DNA from: Torreya grandis
Taxonomy: Eukaryota; Streptophyta; Pinopsida; Cupressales; Taxaceae
Reading direction: 5' to 3'
Length of the DNA stretch: 64,000 nt
Assembly (NCBI GenBank): GCA_037957365.1
Contig: JARHVA010000349.1
Span: 3,333,001-3,397,000, forward strand
Below are positions 24,750 through 36,864 of this stretch, one piece after another. Position 1 is the first letter of the stretch, and the number at the start of each line of letters is the position of its first letter. Both the position numbers and the translations under genes were made by a program. Below the pieces are notes generated by a model. The model did no database searches and was not told where the DNA came from. It was given only the letters and a program-made list of their open reading frames with translations.

Positions 24750-25811
24750 AGACTTTAAAAATAATTAGATGTTTTATTAAATCAAATTCTTATAATCTTC
24801 AATAATCAATCTGGTTTCATACTTTTTTTTCATCCCCTAACTATGAATGATAAGGTTGTATTTATAATACAACAAATTTATTGTTAGGAGTAATAACCTA
24901 ATAAATCAGTTGGTAATTGATTCTTATTCTATGTTAACATAATAAATTAAATGCATACATTATTTGAAGAATAATATTAATCCCCTTTATTCAAGGAAAA
25001 AATGGTTGGAAGTGTTATATTAAAAAATTAACTATGTTGTATTAACAAATCCACTATCTCCTAGTTTCTTGGAGAGAATCCAATGTGATTTGGTTATTTC
25101 CAACTTCTTATATTTTTTTGGAGAGAATCAATTATAATTCTGATAAATTTGTTTTTATTTTGATGTCTCCAATAACTTGTAGTTTGAGATATTCATAGTA
25201 GTTGAAATACTATAAACATCTTGCTAGTTTTTAAAAACATTTATATTTAAATTTTTTTATTTATAAAAATGTTATATATAGAAAGACTATATATAAAACA
25301 ATTATGAAAATTATCTCAAAATAATATTTCATTCTTTATTTAGTCTTTTCATATGCATGTTCTAGGCTACTAGATTCTAAAGCTAATTTTATGCATCTCT
25401 AGAACTAATTATGTGCATCTCTGGAGCCAAACTGGTGACTTCCAAATCTAGACTAATGTTTCTTCAAATGACCATAAATTGTGTATGGACTCGAATTGAG
25501 ATGATTTTATTTTTGAAAATAATCTATTTTTATGTAGTCATATTTAATATGAAGGATTTTCTTGATGACCATTTTTCATTTTCCCTATAACCTATCCATT
25601 TCAATGTTTCAACATATGTAATGACTTCTTAGATTACATGAACCCTTGGATGTTCTTGCATTAGTTGGGTTGGTGACTTCTGAAGCTGGACTAGGAACCT
25701 TTGGAAATAGTGTGTGGACCTCATGAGCCAACTCAAGAGATGGTCTATAGATCTGAGGAGCCATGAAAGAACTCAAGAGATAACTCAAAAATTAGTTTAT
25801 ATGGGCACTTA

Positions 25812-25880
<69 letters not shown>

Positions 25881-26281
25881 CTACCTATATAAACTCAAGA
25901 TCTAATGATAGGATACTCAAAAAATTCCTATAATATTGTTGTATATCTTTGGAGTTGATCTCCAGAGCTATTGTACATCTCCAAAGCTCCTATAGGACTC
26001 CAAAGCTACTTTTGAAACTACCCCTTGATGCTCTCAACTTTATTATCTACATGAATGAGTCATTATGATATGCATATATAATTTTTTACATCTATTTTTA
26101 TAGAATCATTAGAAATAGTTAAGAATTCAGATTACAATGACTTCTAAAGAATAAACCAAATATATATCATATATTTCACTCTAAACAAGCATAATATCTT
26201 AAAAATATATCTAATTCCACTTTAAAACTTCATTTATGGAATATAAAATGGTATAAAAATGAGACATGATGGTCTCATCAT
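24750..26281. repeat. Long direct repeat, copy A
   Basis: Alignable along its length with 27240-28783: 'caaattcttataatcttcaa' near 24783 matches 27268, 'ctaccccttgatgctctcaa' near 26020 matches 28523, and 'atggtctcatca' closes both copies. It contains (AT)n at about 25814-25878, where copy B has only a few TA units, and short repeats of the 'aactcaagagctac' type. The two copies could be LTRs of a short non-autonomous element, but neither a primer site nor a polypurine tract is evident. Confidence 0.75.
25814..25878. repeat. (AT)n microsatellite in copy A
   Basis: About 65 bases of uninterrupted alternating TA. The corresponding position of copy B (about 28325) has only 'attatatataaa', so the run expanded after the duplication. 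Confidence 0.95.
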
Positions 26282-27239
26282 CTATCCCACACTTAAGCTC
26301 ATGTATGCACTCATACATGCTATTGATTTCTTCATAGATTCTATTTTTTAAATTATTTATTATTGTCATATTCTTTTATAAAAGTGTTTTCAAATCATTC
26401 ATTACATTCATATTTTTTATAAGTCTTATCAATTGTGTTCTCATCTCCTCTACCCCACACTTAAACTCATGCATGTCCTCATGCACATTTCATATTTTAA
26501 AATGCGCATAGGTTTGTTGTATGATCTTGGATTATGATGGGGTTGGGAGCATGAGTAGTGGAGATTTATACCTTAGTTCTATCCACTCATTTTTGCATTA
26601 TGTGATCATTTTAACAATGAACTTTATTTATTGTACTAAAAGATGTCTTTGAGAATTAGTTGTGGAGATTGACTTTATCATAATATAATTCATCTCATTT
26701 ATTTTTTCCAAACCATATAATTTGAACCAAAAAATTCTAATGAACATTTTTTTGAAATAAAAAATGCATTTGACTAAGTTCTGAAAAAGTGTCTTTATTG
26801 GTTTTCAACTCTTTCCTCCTTTCCCCCACACTTAACTTCATGCATTTCCTCATGCAAGGGGATATTTTTTTAAAAATATATATTCTCTTTTCAAGAAGTT
26901 AATTAGGTGGACCTATTTATATTTCAAAAAATATAACTACATTTATAAATAAAATAATAGAATAAATGCCTTAGTCATTCTCCCATTTGTCTTTATTTTT
27001 TGCATGTTGACATGGTCAAAGTTCTTTGATGTTAAAGAAGAGTAGAAAGTTGAGATCAACCAAGTATAAATTTAGTGTTGGAAAAAATATTCATTTGTTT
27101 TTTTCAACTCTTCTCTCATTTTTTTGACCCTTGATCAACTAACAAGCCAGTTTTCTGGTCAATGCTCTTTTATCAAATAATTGGTCAACCAATACATTGA
27201 TTTTGTTATCGACACTGTCAATAATGCTAAAAAAATTTC
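26282..27239. repeat. Spacer with a thrice-repeated hairpin motif
   Basis: Three copies of a motif of the form CCCCACACTTAA followed by CTCATGCATGTCCTCATGCA lie at about 26286-26321, 26453-26490 and 26822-26858. The second half of each can fold (ATGCA...TGCAT type). The rest of the spacer shows no coding remnant. If copies A and B are LTRs, this would be the internal region of a non-coding element. Confidence 0.5.
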
Positions 27240-28783
27240 ACTATTGATTTTTTAAAGAAATAATCAAATGTTTTATTTGATCAAATTCTTATAATATTCA
27301 ATAATCATTTTGATTTAATTTTCCTATTTCATCCTCTAACTATGAATGAGGTTGCATTTATAATACATCATCTTCATCAACTTTATAATTAAGACTAACA
27401 ACCTAAAAAAATAGTTTATAACTGATTCTTATTTTAAGATAATAATATAAAAAATTAGATGCATATACTATTTGAAGAATAATATTAATCTCCATTATTC
27501 AAAGATAAAATTGTTGTAAGTGGTAGATTAACAAATCCACTATCTTCTAGTTTGTTGGAGATAATCTAATGTGATTTGGTTTATTTCCAACAACTTATAT
27601 TTTGTTAAATAGAATAAATTATGATTTGGATAAATTAATTTTAATTTTGACATCTCCAACAACTTATAGTTTGATATATTTATAGTAGTTAAAATATTAT
27701 AAATATCTTGCTAATTTATGAAAAAGTCTATTTTTTGAAATTTTTATTTATAAAAATGTTATATACATAAATATTATATATAATATTTGTAAAAATTACC
27801 CCAAAATAATATTTAATTATTTTTTTTGTCTTTTCATATTCATATTCTAGGCTATTATACTCTAAATTTAATTTTGTGCATCTTTGAAGCTAATTCTATG
27901 CATCTCCTGAGCTAGACTGGTGGCTTCTGGAGCTAGATTGGTGTGGCTTTAAATGACCATAAATTTTGCATATAGATTCAGATCAAGATGATTATTTTTT
28001 TTGAAATTGCACCATTTTTTGATAGGAATCCAAATATGTATTTATATTTAGGATGATGGATGTTCTTGATGGCCATTTTTCATTTACCCTAAAACATATC
28101 CATTTCAACCTTTCAACATATGCAACGACTTCCTAGATTGCACGAACCCTTGGATGATTTTGCATCAATTGGGTTGGTGGCCTCTAGATTTGGAATGGAA
28201 ACCTATGTAGCTAGTGTGTGGACTTCATGAGCCAAATCAAGAGTCGGTCTATAGATCTCATGAGCTATTGAAGAATTAAATATCTAACTCAAGAGCTAGT
28301 TTGTCTGGTTACTCAAGAGATAATTATATATAAAATCATGAGATACCTATAGGAACTCATGAGCTACTAATAGGATACTCAGGAGCTACCTATAGGAATT
28401 TTATACACCTCCAGTGCTGATCTCTAGAGCTACTGTTTATCTTAAGAGTTGTACATATCAAGAGCTAGTATTATATAAAACTCCAAAGATCCTATAGGAC
28501 ACCAAAGCTACTTCAAAAACTACCCCTTGATGCTCTCAACTCTACTATCTACATGAATGATTCCTTATGATCTGCATATAAAATATTTGACATCTATTTC
28601 TATAGAATCATTAAAAATTGTTAAAAATTTAGATTACAATGAATTTTAAAGAATAGAACAAATATATATCCCATATTTTACTCTAAATAAGCACAAACTT
28701 TTAAAATTACATATAAGTCCACTTTAAAACCTAATATATGGAAGATAAAATGGTATACAAATAAGACATATTATGGTCTCATC
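27240..28783. repeat. Long direct repeat, copy B
   Basis: Partner of copy A (24750-26281), about 2.49 kb downstream in the same orientation. It keeps the same order of segments, including a short-period repeat of 'actcaagagctag' and 'actcatgagctac' words at about 28260-28400. Copies differ by many substitutions, so the duplication is old. Confidence 0.75.
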
Positions 28784-29187
28784 ACATAATAATAATTAAA
28801 AAAACATAAGAAATGGTTTTAATTCATTATCAAAATTTCCAACTGGACCCAACTATGTTTTAAAATAAAAATTAGTTAGGAAACTCTACTCAAACTTCCA
28901 CTATTTAATTATATAAATTTTATATTAGGTTGTCTACAATATTTCCACTTTTTTTCAACACAACCATAATACTTTCATAACAGATTTTTTTTTTATTAGA
29001 CACATGATGAGCAATGAAGACAATAAAAAAAAAATTATTGTCTAGATGAATAATAGGCATGTAGAGACAATAGACATTATAGTGGGAATTTCTTGAAATT
29101 AACATTTTAAATTTTATGGAACATATTTTTTCAAATTTAAAATATTTAGTGAATGCTTAAATGAGCAGATATTTATTTGATGCAATG
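28784..29187. other. No gene recognised
   Basis: AT-rich flank of the gypsy element with no recognisable feature. It has no similarity to the sequence left of the right-hand LTR (42353-42563), which fixes the left end of the LTR at about 29188. Confidence 0.5.
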
Positions 29188-29852
29188 TGGTGTCCCCAAA
29201 ATTTCACACTTGGAAATTTTGGGTTACCCCTATTGAAATTTGTCTTGTATTATGAGAGTAAGTTACCCTTGTAAAAATTCAATCCCCTAAATAAGACTTC
29301 AACTTTAGGAGTTTTCACTATAATCACTTTCATTACCAAAATTGATTCAAATTGCTCCAGAAGATTAGAAAATGTTTGTCTAGGTCATTATCATAAACCC
29401 CATTTATCCATCTTTCCAAGATTTTTTTTAAAAAAAGTAAGTGTTTGGGCTCATTTTTAGGCCAACTCAGGTTCTCTAGGTTACTTTGCTAATCAAAGGT
29501 GAAGTAAGTTGTCATCATAACCCTGAGTTACACCATCCAGATTAAATCAAAGCTGTGAAATGACTTTACTTCTCAAAATCATAAAAGTTGAGTAAAGTAA
29601 ATCTATAAATTTGGAAAACATTAATTAGAACAATCCATAGTTTTGAAGTTACTTCACTTGATTAAATCATAATTAAAAGCAATAAAGGTTCATAAACCTG
29701 AAGTCTTCATAATCTTAGACTAAATCAGGGTTACAGAGTTACTTAACTTTGTAAACCAGATTAAGTGAAGTTATTTTTGAAACCTAATAATTGATAAAAA
29801 AACTTATGTGGCTACCCTCACACGTGTCACTTAACTATCATTAATGCACAAG

Positions 29853-29866
29853 TTAATATAAATATT
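29853..29866 (+). promoter_or_regulatory. Candidate LTR promoter (TATA-like)
   Basis: TTAATATAAATATT lies about 665 bases into the LTR, in a stretch conserved in the other LTR (43231-43243, TTAATATAAAAAT). It lies about 870 bases ahead of the LTR-borne gene. If used, the LTR gene would lie near the 5' end of the element's RNA. Inferred only from composition and conservation. Confidence 0.3.
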
Positions 29867-30727
29867 GAAAAATTCCACTTCATTTCCCACCTAGATTTCA
29901 TATTTTCTAACCTAGTTGCTAGCCCTGTGAATATTGAGTAACATTATTTGACCTTCTAGAGTGATTTTGACATAAAATATTCACAACTCATTTACATTCA
30001 AGGTATTTAGTTTGTTTCCCCTTTGGTTTCAAGATCCCATTTTGTTTGTGTATCTCATTTTTCTCTGTTTAAATTTCATGCACCATTTTGAATTTTTTTT
30101 GTCATTTCTTGTTTTACTAGAAAGTGTAAGTCATTTTTGCATGCATAGGTGTTGTTAAAACCTTGTAAATTATTCAGAAATACTTTGCATGTGAAAATAT
30201 CAAACAAAATCCCAAAAGATAGGATCTTTCTATAAATGCCTAGCAGTTGACCTAGATTATCTACCCAAACTCTTCATGACTTATTACTCACTCAAAATCC
30301 TGAACCCAAACAACTGATCTCCTATTAAATGAAGTTCTCAAGGGGAATTACCTACTTATATTTTCAATTGCTGCTATCTTATATAGAGTCCCAACTATCT
30401 ATTGCTTCTGCTTTATTGGGTTTTTAGCCCTAATAACTTGCTAAAATAAACCTAGAGTTTTAAATGCTTGTTACTCACTCAAAGTCTTCAACCTTGAAGA
30501 CTTGAAAAATACACAGACCTTCCCAGTGTTACAACACCCTATTACTTAGAGTTTTTTGGATTTTTCAAGGCTTACTACTGCTTGAAGTTCCTAATACCTG
30601 AAGCTTGGTTAGGATTGTTACATAAGATAATAACTTAACTTAGTTGTTTAACCTTTCTAAACCAACAAGAATAATTATTGAGTTTTCAAGAGAATTTACC
30701 AAGTATTTCTAGTGTTAGTCACAAAAA

Positions 30728-33700
30728 ATGTCAGGAGTATAAGAAGAAGTAACTCTAATTGAAGAAGTTCCTGAGCTTGCACTTGAAGAAGTTTAAGGAC
30801 CAAGTAGGAAGGGAAAGACTAAATCAACAAAAGTTAAGAAATCAAAAGAATTAGGGATGAAGAATGAATATAAGTGATATCCCATTGAGTCTTACATTGC
30901 ATCCAAAGTATCAAAAATTAGTGACACTGACATGGGACATGTTTCCATAACTAATTTGTTAAAAAGATCTAAAGCCACAACCAAAACACCACTCGTGCTA
31001 GTAATGACAAACAATGGAAGCCTACAAGCTACAACTTTCCTAAGGTCTGCACAACTGCCTTAATTTATTCTAGAATATGCTAAGTATTATGATTTCTCAC
31101 TAGAATAGTAAAAGATACTATACGTAATGTGGTGATCAGATAGATGTTCAATATTTTGACTATTATTTGAAGATCTTAGCAAGACTTGAAGTGATAGACT
31201 TGTCAATGGAAAAAGCTAGACATCTCTGGGAGAGTAAAATAATAGATTTTATCAAGATAATGAATACTAATTATCTAAAAAATCAAAACAACCCTCCAAG
31301 TTTCCAAAGTAAATAGTGAGGTCTGACTTGGTCCAAAAAGTTGATGACAACATGTAGTTATTATGTAGAATTAATGGAGACAAAAATGCCAAGTGTTTTT
31401 TCACCTAGATGTATGCCTACATAAGGGCTATGGATGCCAATAGAAGTTATTATATTAGAATGATTAATAATAATAAGTGACAACATTGATCATTAGTTGA
31501 GTAATATATTACAAACTCTTGATTTCAAAATGAATTCATACTTATTATATGCTGTAGCATCTAATAGAGTCTTTTCTAAGCTAACTACAAAAGGGATGAT
31601 GGCAAGAGATCTCATCCATGAATACTACCCTCAATTGACTTTGTATGAATACTTAAATCAATATAAAAAGGTAAATGATGCATTCTTTTATGAATTCATT
31701 TGTAAAGTGAATGTTGCTTTGAAGGCTAAGAGAGTATCTGATGCAACTTGGGAGGTAGTTTCCAATTTTGGATGTATTTTTATTTAATTCTTGAATTTCA
31801 CATACATTAGAGTTGGTGGTTTCATAGGGACACTAATAAAATTTCCAAGATACCCTAGTGATAAATAGATTATGATGAAATTATATAGACAGTTAGTAGA
31901 ATTGCATGATCTCCAATCAAAAGTACACCATTCTTTAGTTATTTTTCCTATTATTATTAGCCAATATCATTATGCAATCATTTTTAAGGGAAAGAATGTA
32001 CAAAAAGAGATGTATCATAACTAAAATCAATTACATTTTGAGTCTAGAGCAAATTTTGATTATAGAGGCATAACACAAAACATAATTTCTGTTGATTATA
32101 TGCATATCCCTACTCTAGAAGACTTCTGGATTGATTGTAGAGATGAATTTGAAGTAAGAAGAAGAGATAATAGAAGGATGACTATTCAACATCTTTAGGA
32201 GAGTAAAACAATAGATTGTATCAAGATAATAAATACTACTTATCTAAAGAAATCAAAATATCCCTCTAGGTTTCCAAAGCAGATAGTGAGGTCTGATTTG
32301 GTCCAAGAAGTAGATGACATCATGTAGTTATTATGTAGAATCAATGGAGAGAAAAATGCCAAGTGCTTTTCCACCTAGATGTATGCCTACATAAGGGCTA
32401 TTAATGTTAATATGATTTCTACTATGATTGAATGGTTAAGAATGATAAGTGACAACATTGATCATCAGTTGAGTAATGTATTGCAAACTCTTGATTTCAA
32501 AATGAATTCATATTTAGTATATATTACAACATCTAATGGAGTCTTTTCTAAGATGACTACAAAAGGGTTGATGGCAAGAGATCCCATCTATGAATACTAA
32601 CCTCAATTGACTTTGTATGAATACTTAAAACACTATAAAAGAGTAAATGATGCATTCTTATATGAAGTAATTTGTAAATTGAATGTTGCTTTGAAGGTTA
32701 AGAGAGTATCTGATGTAACTTGGAAGACAGTTTCCCATTTTGGATGTATTTTTTTTCAATTCTTGAATTTCACATATATCAAAGTTAGTGGTTTCATAGG
32801 GAAACTAGTAAAATTGCCAATACCCTAGTGATACATGGATTTTAATAGAATTATGTAGACATTGGTGGAATTACATGATCTTTAGTCAAAGGTACACCAT
32901 TATTTAGTTGGTTTTCTTGTTGTTATTGGCCAATATCATTATGCAAGCATTCATAAGGACAAGAATGTACAAAAAAAAATGTATCATAACTATAATCAAT
33001 TACATTTTAAGGCTAGAGCAATCTTTGATTGTAGAGGCATAACACAAAACATAGTTTCTCTTGAATATATGCATATCCCTACCCTATAAGACTTTTAGAT
33101 TAATTATAGAGATGAATTTGAAGTAAGAAGAAGATATAATAGAAGGATGACTATTCAAAAAATTGCTCATTTAATTTGGTTGTAATTCCTAAAGATATGG
33201 AAGATGATGGAGAAGTAATTCATTATTCTTATCATGCAATAGGAGGAGATAATGCTCCACTCCCAAAAATTGATTACAAGAAGAATCAAGTAAATACTAT
33301 TGCAGAAAGAACTTCAATGGTTATTGTTATGACTTCAACATGGCTTCTTAATAAGGGCTACTGCATGAAGAAGTTAGTAATGACAGAAATTTCCAATTAA
33401 GTCATAAAAGGAAAATAATGTAAAGAGAAGGTAGTCAAGAACCAAAGAAGAAGTTGAAACTCAAGAAGAATGCTGATGATACATATTCTCTGGTACATGA
33501 AAAGGTGCCAACTCAGTCAGTTACCTTTGCATATCCTTTGGTTTCTTCCATAGACACTACTCCTCCTATCACTCTTATTTTTACTGCACCTACCACATCT
33601 TCATCTTCATTACTAGTGGAGACCATACAACCAGTAATGAAAGATGTAAACCCATCCACACTTATGCCACCTCCAAAGTCTCATTGCATCAAACCTCTTG

Positions 33701-35251
33701 AGAAATCTATTAAAAAAGAGACTGATGTTCTTCCTCCTCTTCCCCCATCTTCTCCACTTGCTACTCCACCTCCACCTCCTTCTGATGATCAGTCCATAAT
33801 TCATCCTATTACTACTAAAAAAGATCTAGAGAAAATAACTATTGGAGATGTGATCTCATCTCAAGAGATATCATAGCAAAAGATAATGATTGAACCTAAG
33901 AATAAAACCAGTAGAGAAGAAAAATAACAAGAAAAATTTGACAAGTACGTAGAGAAAGAGAAAGATGAACAAATAATTTTCAATGTTATTCAAGATATTC
34001 TAGGTGTAGAATAAATTCTTTCTCAAGAGATAAAGGTGGGAGATAATCAACAACAAATGGTGATACATTCAACTACTTCTACGAGTATAGATTTATCCTC
34101 ATGGTTGGTATTAAAAACATCTCTTGAATCAAAATAATAAATAAAATTGGAAGAGATAGACTTGAAATTTTTTAAAAGTCTTGATTGTAAGGGTAAAAAT
34201 CTAAAAAGTGCCAAAGTGACTTCAAAATTGATAATTGAGCTGTCAGGTAAAAAACTTGTAGAAATACCAATTACTCCCTAGGGTAAGTATATGAGTGAAA
34301 TAATAGAAGACTTGGTAATTACAAAGGTATACTCAGGGGAAGTCACTACATAGGGCTTGAAGTAGGACACATAGACTCTTATCAATACCCTTTTTTAGAA
34401 GCTTGATGAAGAAAAGGCTGATAAAGCTAAACTAAAAGAACAAATTTCTAAGTTGTGTGAAATAATTACTAAGGTGGCAAGATTTTCTCCTCAGTAGTCA
34501 TTACTTTCAAGAGATGTAATTGATCAAAAACAATAACTTCAGTATAAGAAACTGATTATAAGGCTAAAGTAGTTGATGAATGGATAGAGAAAATGATACA
34601 AACTACATAGAAATGGTTTCTTGAGGTTTCAGACAATTTTCCTGATATTGAGAATAAATTATCATAGCTAAAAATAATGATGAAAGAGATTGAAAGTGAA
34701 AATAGAATATCTGAATTGCAATAGGATAGCCTTCAATGAATAAATGCTTTAAGTAAAAAGATTTTGATTGAGGAAAATATTATTCCAGAAAGATCAGTGA
34801 TGAAAGCAAATCAATAAGAACACATCATATCTTTTTTTATGTACATTTTTGGAGCAATGCTTGAAGAAATGAAGACTCTAGAAGAAAATGCTCACAATGT
34901 GAAAATATATCTAGAGGATTGTATCTTTTATCTCATGAATATTTTGTCAAAAGAAATGCCAAGGACATATGAATAATTAATTTAAGAATTCAATCAAGTA
35001 ATTAAAGATGGCATGACTCCATTCACATTGAAATCAGTAAAGAAGTTAATGAAAAGTCACCAGCAAGTTAAAAGTTTGGAACCCAATCTTGGGAAGGTGA
35101 AAGGTTATTATAAGAAGCTAGAAAATGAGCTATTAAGATTTGAAATAGAAAGGCAATTAGCAAGAGAGATGATGCAACCATTTAGTATATGATGTCACAA
35201 CACATCAACTATAGGGAAAAGTGTAGAATAAAACTTCATAAATTAGAGTGA
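30728..35251 (+). pseudogene. LTR-borne gene, left copy (unknown protein)
   Basis: From an ATG at 30728 a coding-like frame runs to a TGA at 35249-35251, interrupted by many stops, mostly TAA or TAG where the reading suggests CAA or CAG. Landmarks: a basic N-terminus (RKGKTKSTKVKKSKEL), YPIESYIASKVSKI, MYAYIRA, SDNIDHQLSNVLQTLDFKMN, YYPQLTLYEYL, FGCIF then FLNFTYI, a Pro-rich low-complexity stretch (33454-33800, Ser/Thr/Pro then PPLPPSSPLATPPPPPSDD), and a Lys/Glu/Leu-rich part likely to form coiled coil, ending MMSQHINY-like. The segment 31222-32190 is duplicated in tandem, so this copy would repeat about 320 residues. I do not recognise the family; it is neither Gag nor a known Pol domain. 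Its twin is at 44097-47630. Confidence 0.7.
31222..33155 (+). repeat. Tandem duplication of about 965 bp inside the left LTR gene
   Basis: The block 31222-32190 ('ctctgggagagtaaaataat' onward to 'gatgactattcaa') is repeated as 32191-33155 with scattered substitutions. The right LTR has one copy only (about 44590-45560), so the duplication arose in the left LTR after insertion, or was lost from the right one. Confidence 0.88.
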
Positions 35252-36330
35252 TTACTATTATTTATCTTCTCAACTTCTATTTTCTTCAAATGAATTGAGA
35301 AATGTATTTGAAGTAATCTTTTTTTAAGTAGTTATTTTATAAGTAAGATCACTTAGAGAATTTTTTTGTAAAAATGAGTTACTTTATAAAATGAAAGACT
35401 CAAGTAACTTGACTAGATGTCATTACTTAAAGTCACTAATTAAAAATAAATTACTTAAATAAGCTAAGCACAATATGAAAAGATGTTGTATTTGATCCAA
35501 ACAATAAAACTGAGAAGTTTTACATGTCATTAGCCATTGCATGCCACACACGAGAAATTCAAGGAAGACGTTTCTCAATGGTTTTAAAAATTTAAAGCAA
35601 CACATAGGGAATTCAAGGAGTTGTCTCCTAATTATATTTGATATCTAAAATAGTATAAAAATGAGGGAAAACCTGTATGAGAAGGATGATAATTTTTTTA
35701 AAAGAAATTATAACTGTTATGTAAAAAAGATTAAGCAATCTGAAACTTTGTGTTTAGATTTCTATATGTTTTTGTATGAACTTTAATTAAAGTGAATAAG
35801 AAGAAAGTTGATTTCTTAGGAACTTTGTGTCTAAAAAAATCTTTTGTACATTCTGTGAAGATTAAAATGGTAAACTTTGTGTTATCACTTAAACTAAATA
35901 TGAATTCAAATTTTCAATAATCCTGAAAGAATGATCACATCTTGAATGTTTATCTATTTGTATGGATATAATAAGCTCTACAAAAAATATTTGTTGTGAG
36001 TTACAATTTTTTTATTTTTCATGAATTTTATTTTATTTATTCTCCAATTTCTAAGAACTTCCTTGCATAATCTCTGAATCAACTACTTACTTGCTACAAA
36101 ATCATTTTGTTATGGTTCATGAACTTTATGATTAAAGTAATACCCTAAAATAAGATAACTTGTGTATATCCTGTGTATAATTTGTATAAATTATAGAAAA
36201 TTAAAAGTGTGAATCATCAGAATAGATAAACATTAGCATACATGAGCTTCACCATTAAATGAAGGGGATTTAATCCCATGACTACCTAAGTATCTTTTAC
36301 TAGCCTACAAAATATCTAGGCAATAATTTT

Positions 36331-36348
36331 TGGTGACTCTACTAGGGA
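36331..36348 (+). promoter_or_regulatory. Primer binding site, tRNA-Arg type
   Basis: TGGTGACTCTACTAGGGA lies nine bases after the 5' LTR. As I recall it, the complement of the plant tRNA-Arg(ACG) 3' end is TGGCGACTCCACTGGGGA. The three differences are all C-to-T or G-to-A transitions, consistent with decay of a once perfect site. tRNA-Arg priming is described for Ogre-type gypsy elements. Confidence 0.72.
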
Positions 36349-36864
36349 ACACAAACTTAACTAGAACTAAATTAGATTATCCACACAAGGGTAAGATAGA
36401 TGTAGACTAGTGGTTAGTTCTCCAAAATTATAAGTTTTCCACACTATCATGTAAGAAGCTGCATGCAAAATAAAGGTGCACTTGTGAATAAAAATTCATG
36501 TTTTGTGAAGATAAATTTACTTTTCTACAAGAAAAGCTTTGTTTATCTTAAGTAGCTGCATGTCAAGTAATTGCTTACCAAGCCTTTGTTTATAAACTTG
36601 AAGTAACTTAAATAAATCCTTAAAGAATCATAAGTGCTTCAATTTGGTAAATCAAATTTTCACTAGTGTAAGAAGATCTCAAGGCTAGACTGACCACTTC
36701 TTTCAATTGTAAGAACATTTTAATTTTAGTTTCCCTCCCTAAACCAAAACAATAAGAGCAAGTATTTTTCCTATCAGACAAATACAAACTACTATTAATC
36801 AACTATAATATAATTCTTCATAAATAATCAACCTATTAATACTCAATTTGTTATTCCCAAAATT
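36349..36864 (+). other. Untranslated leader between primer site and gag
   Basis: About 515 bases without coding remnant, as expected for the packaging leader of an LTR retrotransposon. No structural motif recognised. Confidence 0.5.

Larger units (their letters stand above)
29188..36322 (+). repeat. 5' LTR of the gypsy element (7.1 kb, with internal duplication)
   Basis: It begins TGGTGTCCCC at 29188 and ends CTAGGCA at 36322. It aligns from end to end with 42564-48706 except for an extra tandem copy of about 965 bp (31222-32190 repeated as 32191-33155), which accounts for its greater length. It contains a TATA-like box near 29854 and a decayed gene (30728-35251). The primer site follows nine bases after its end, which sets the right-hand boundary. 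Confidence 0.88.

Noticed and set aside
29183..29187. Target duplication CAATG for the gypsy element
   Set aside because: The five bases after the right LTR are ACATA; no convincing match within a few bases either.
33613..33804. Arginine/tryptophan-rich minus-strand frame
   Set aside because: It is the reverse reading of the proline-rich segment of the LTR gene.
33454..33876. A stand-alone proline-rich gene
   Set aside because: It is an internal piece of the larger LTR-borne gene, with the same frame and order in the right LTR (45910-46239).
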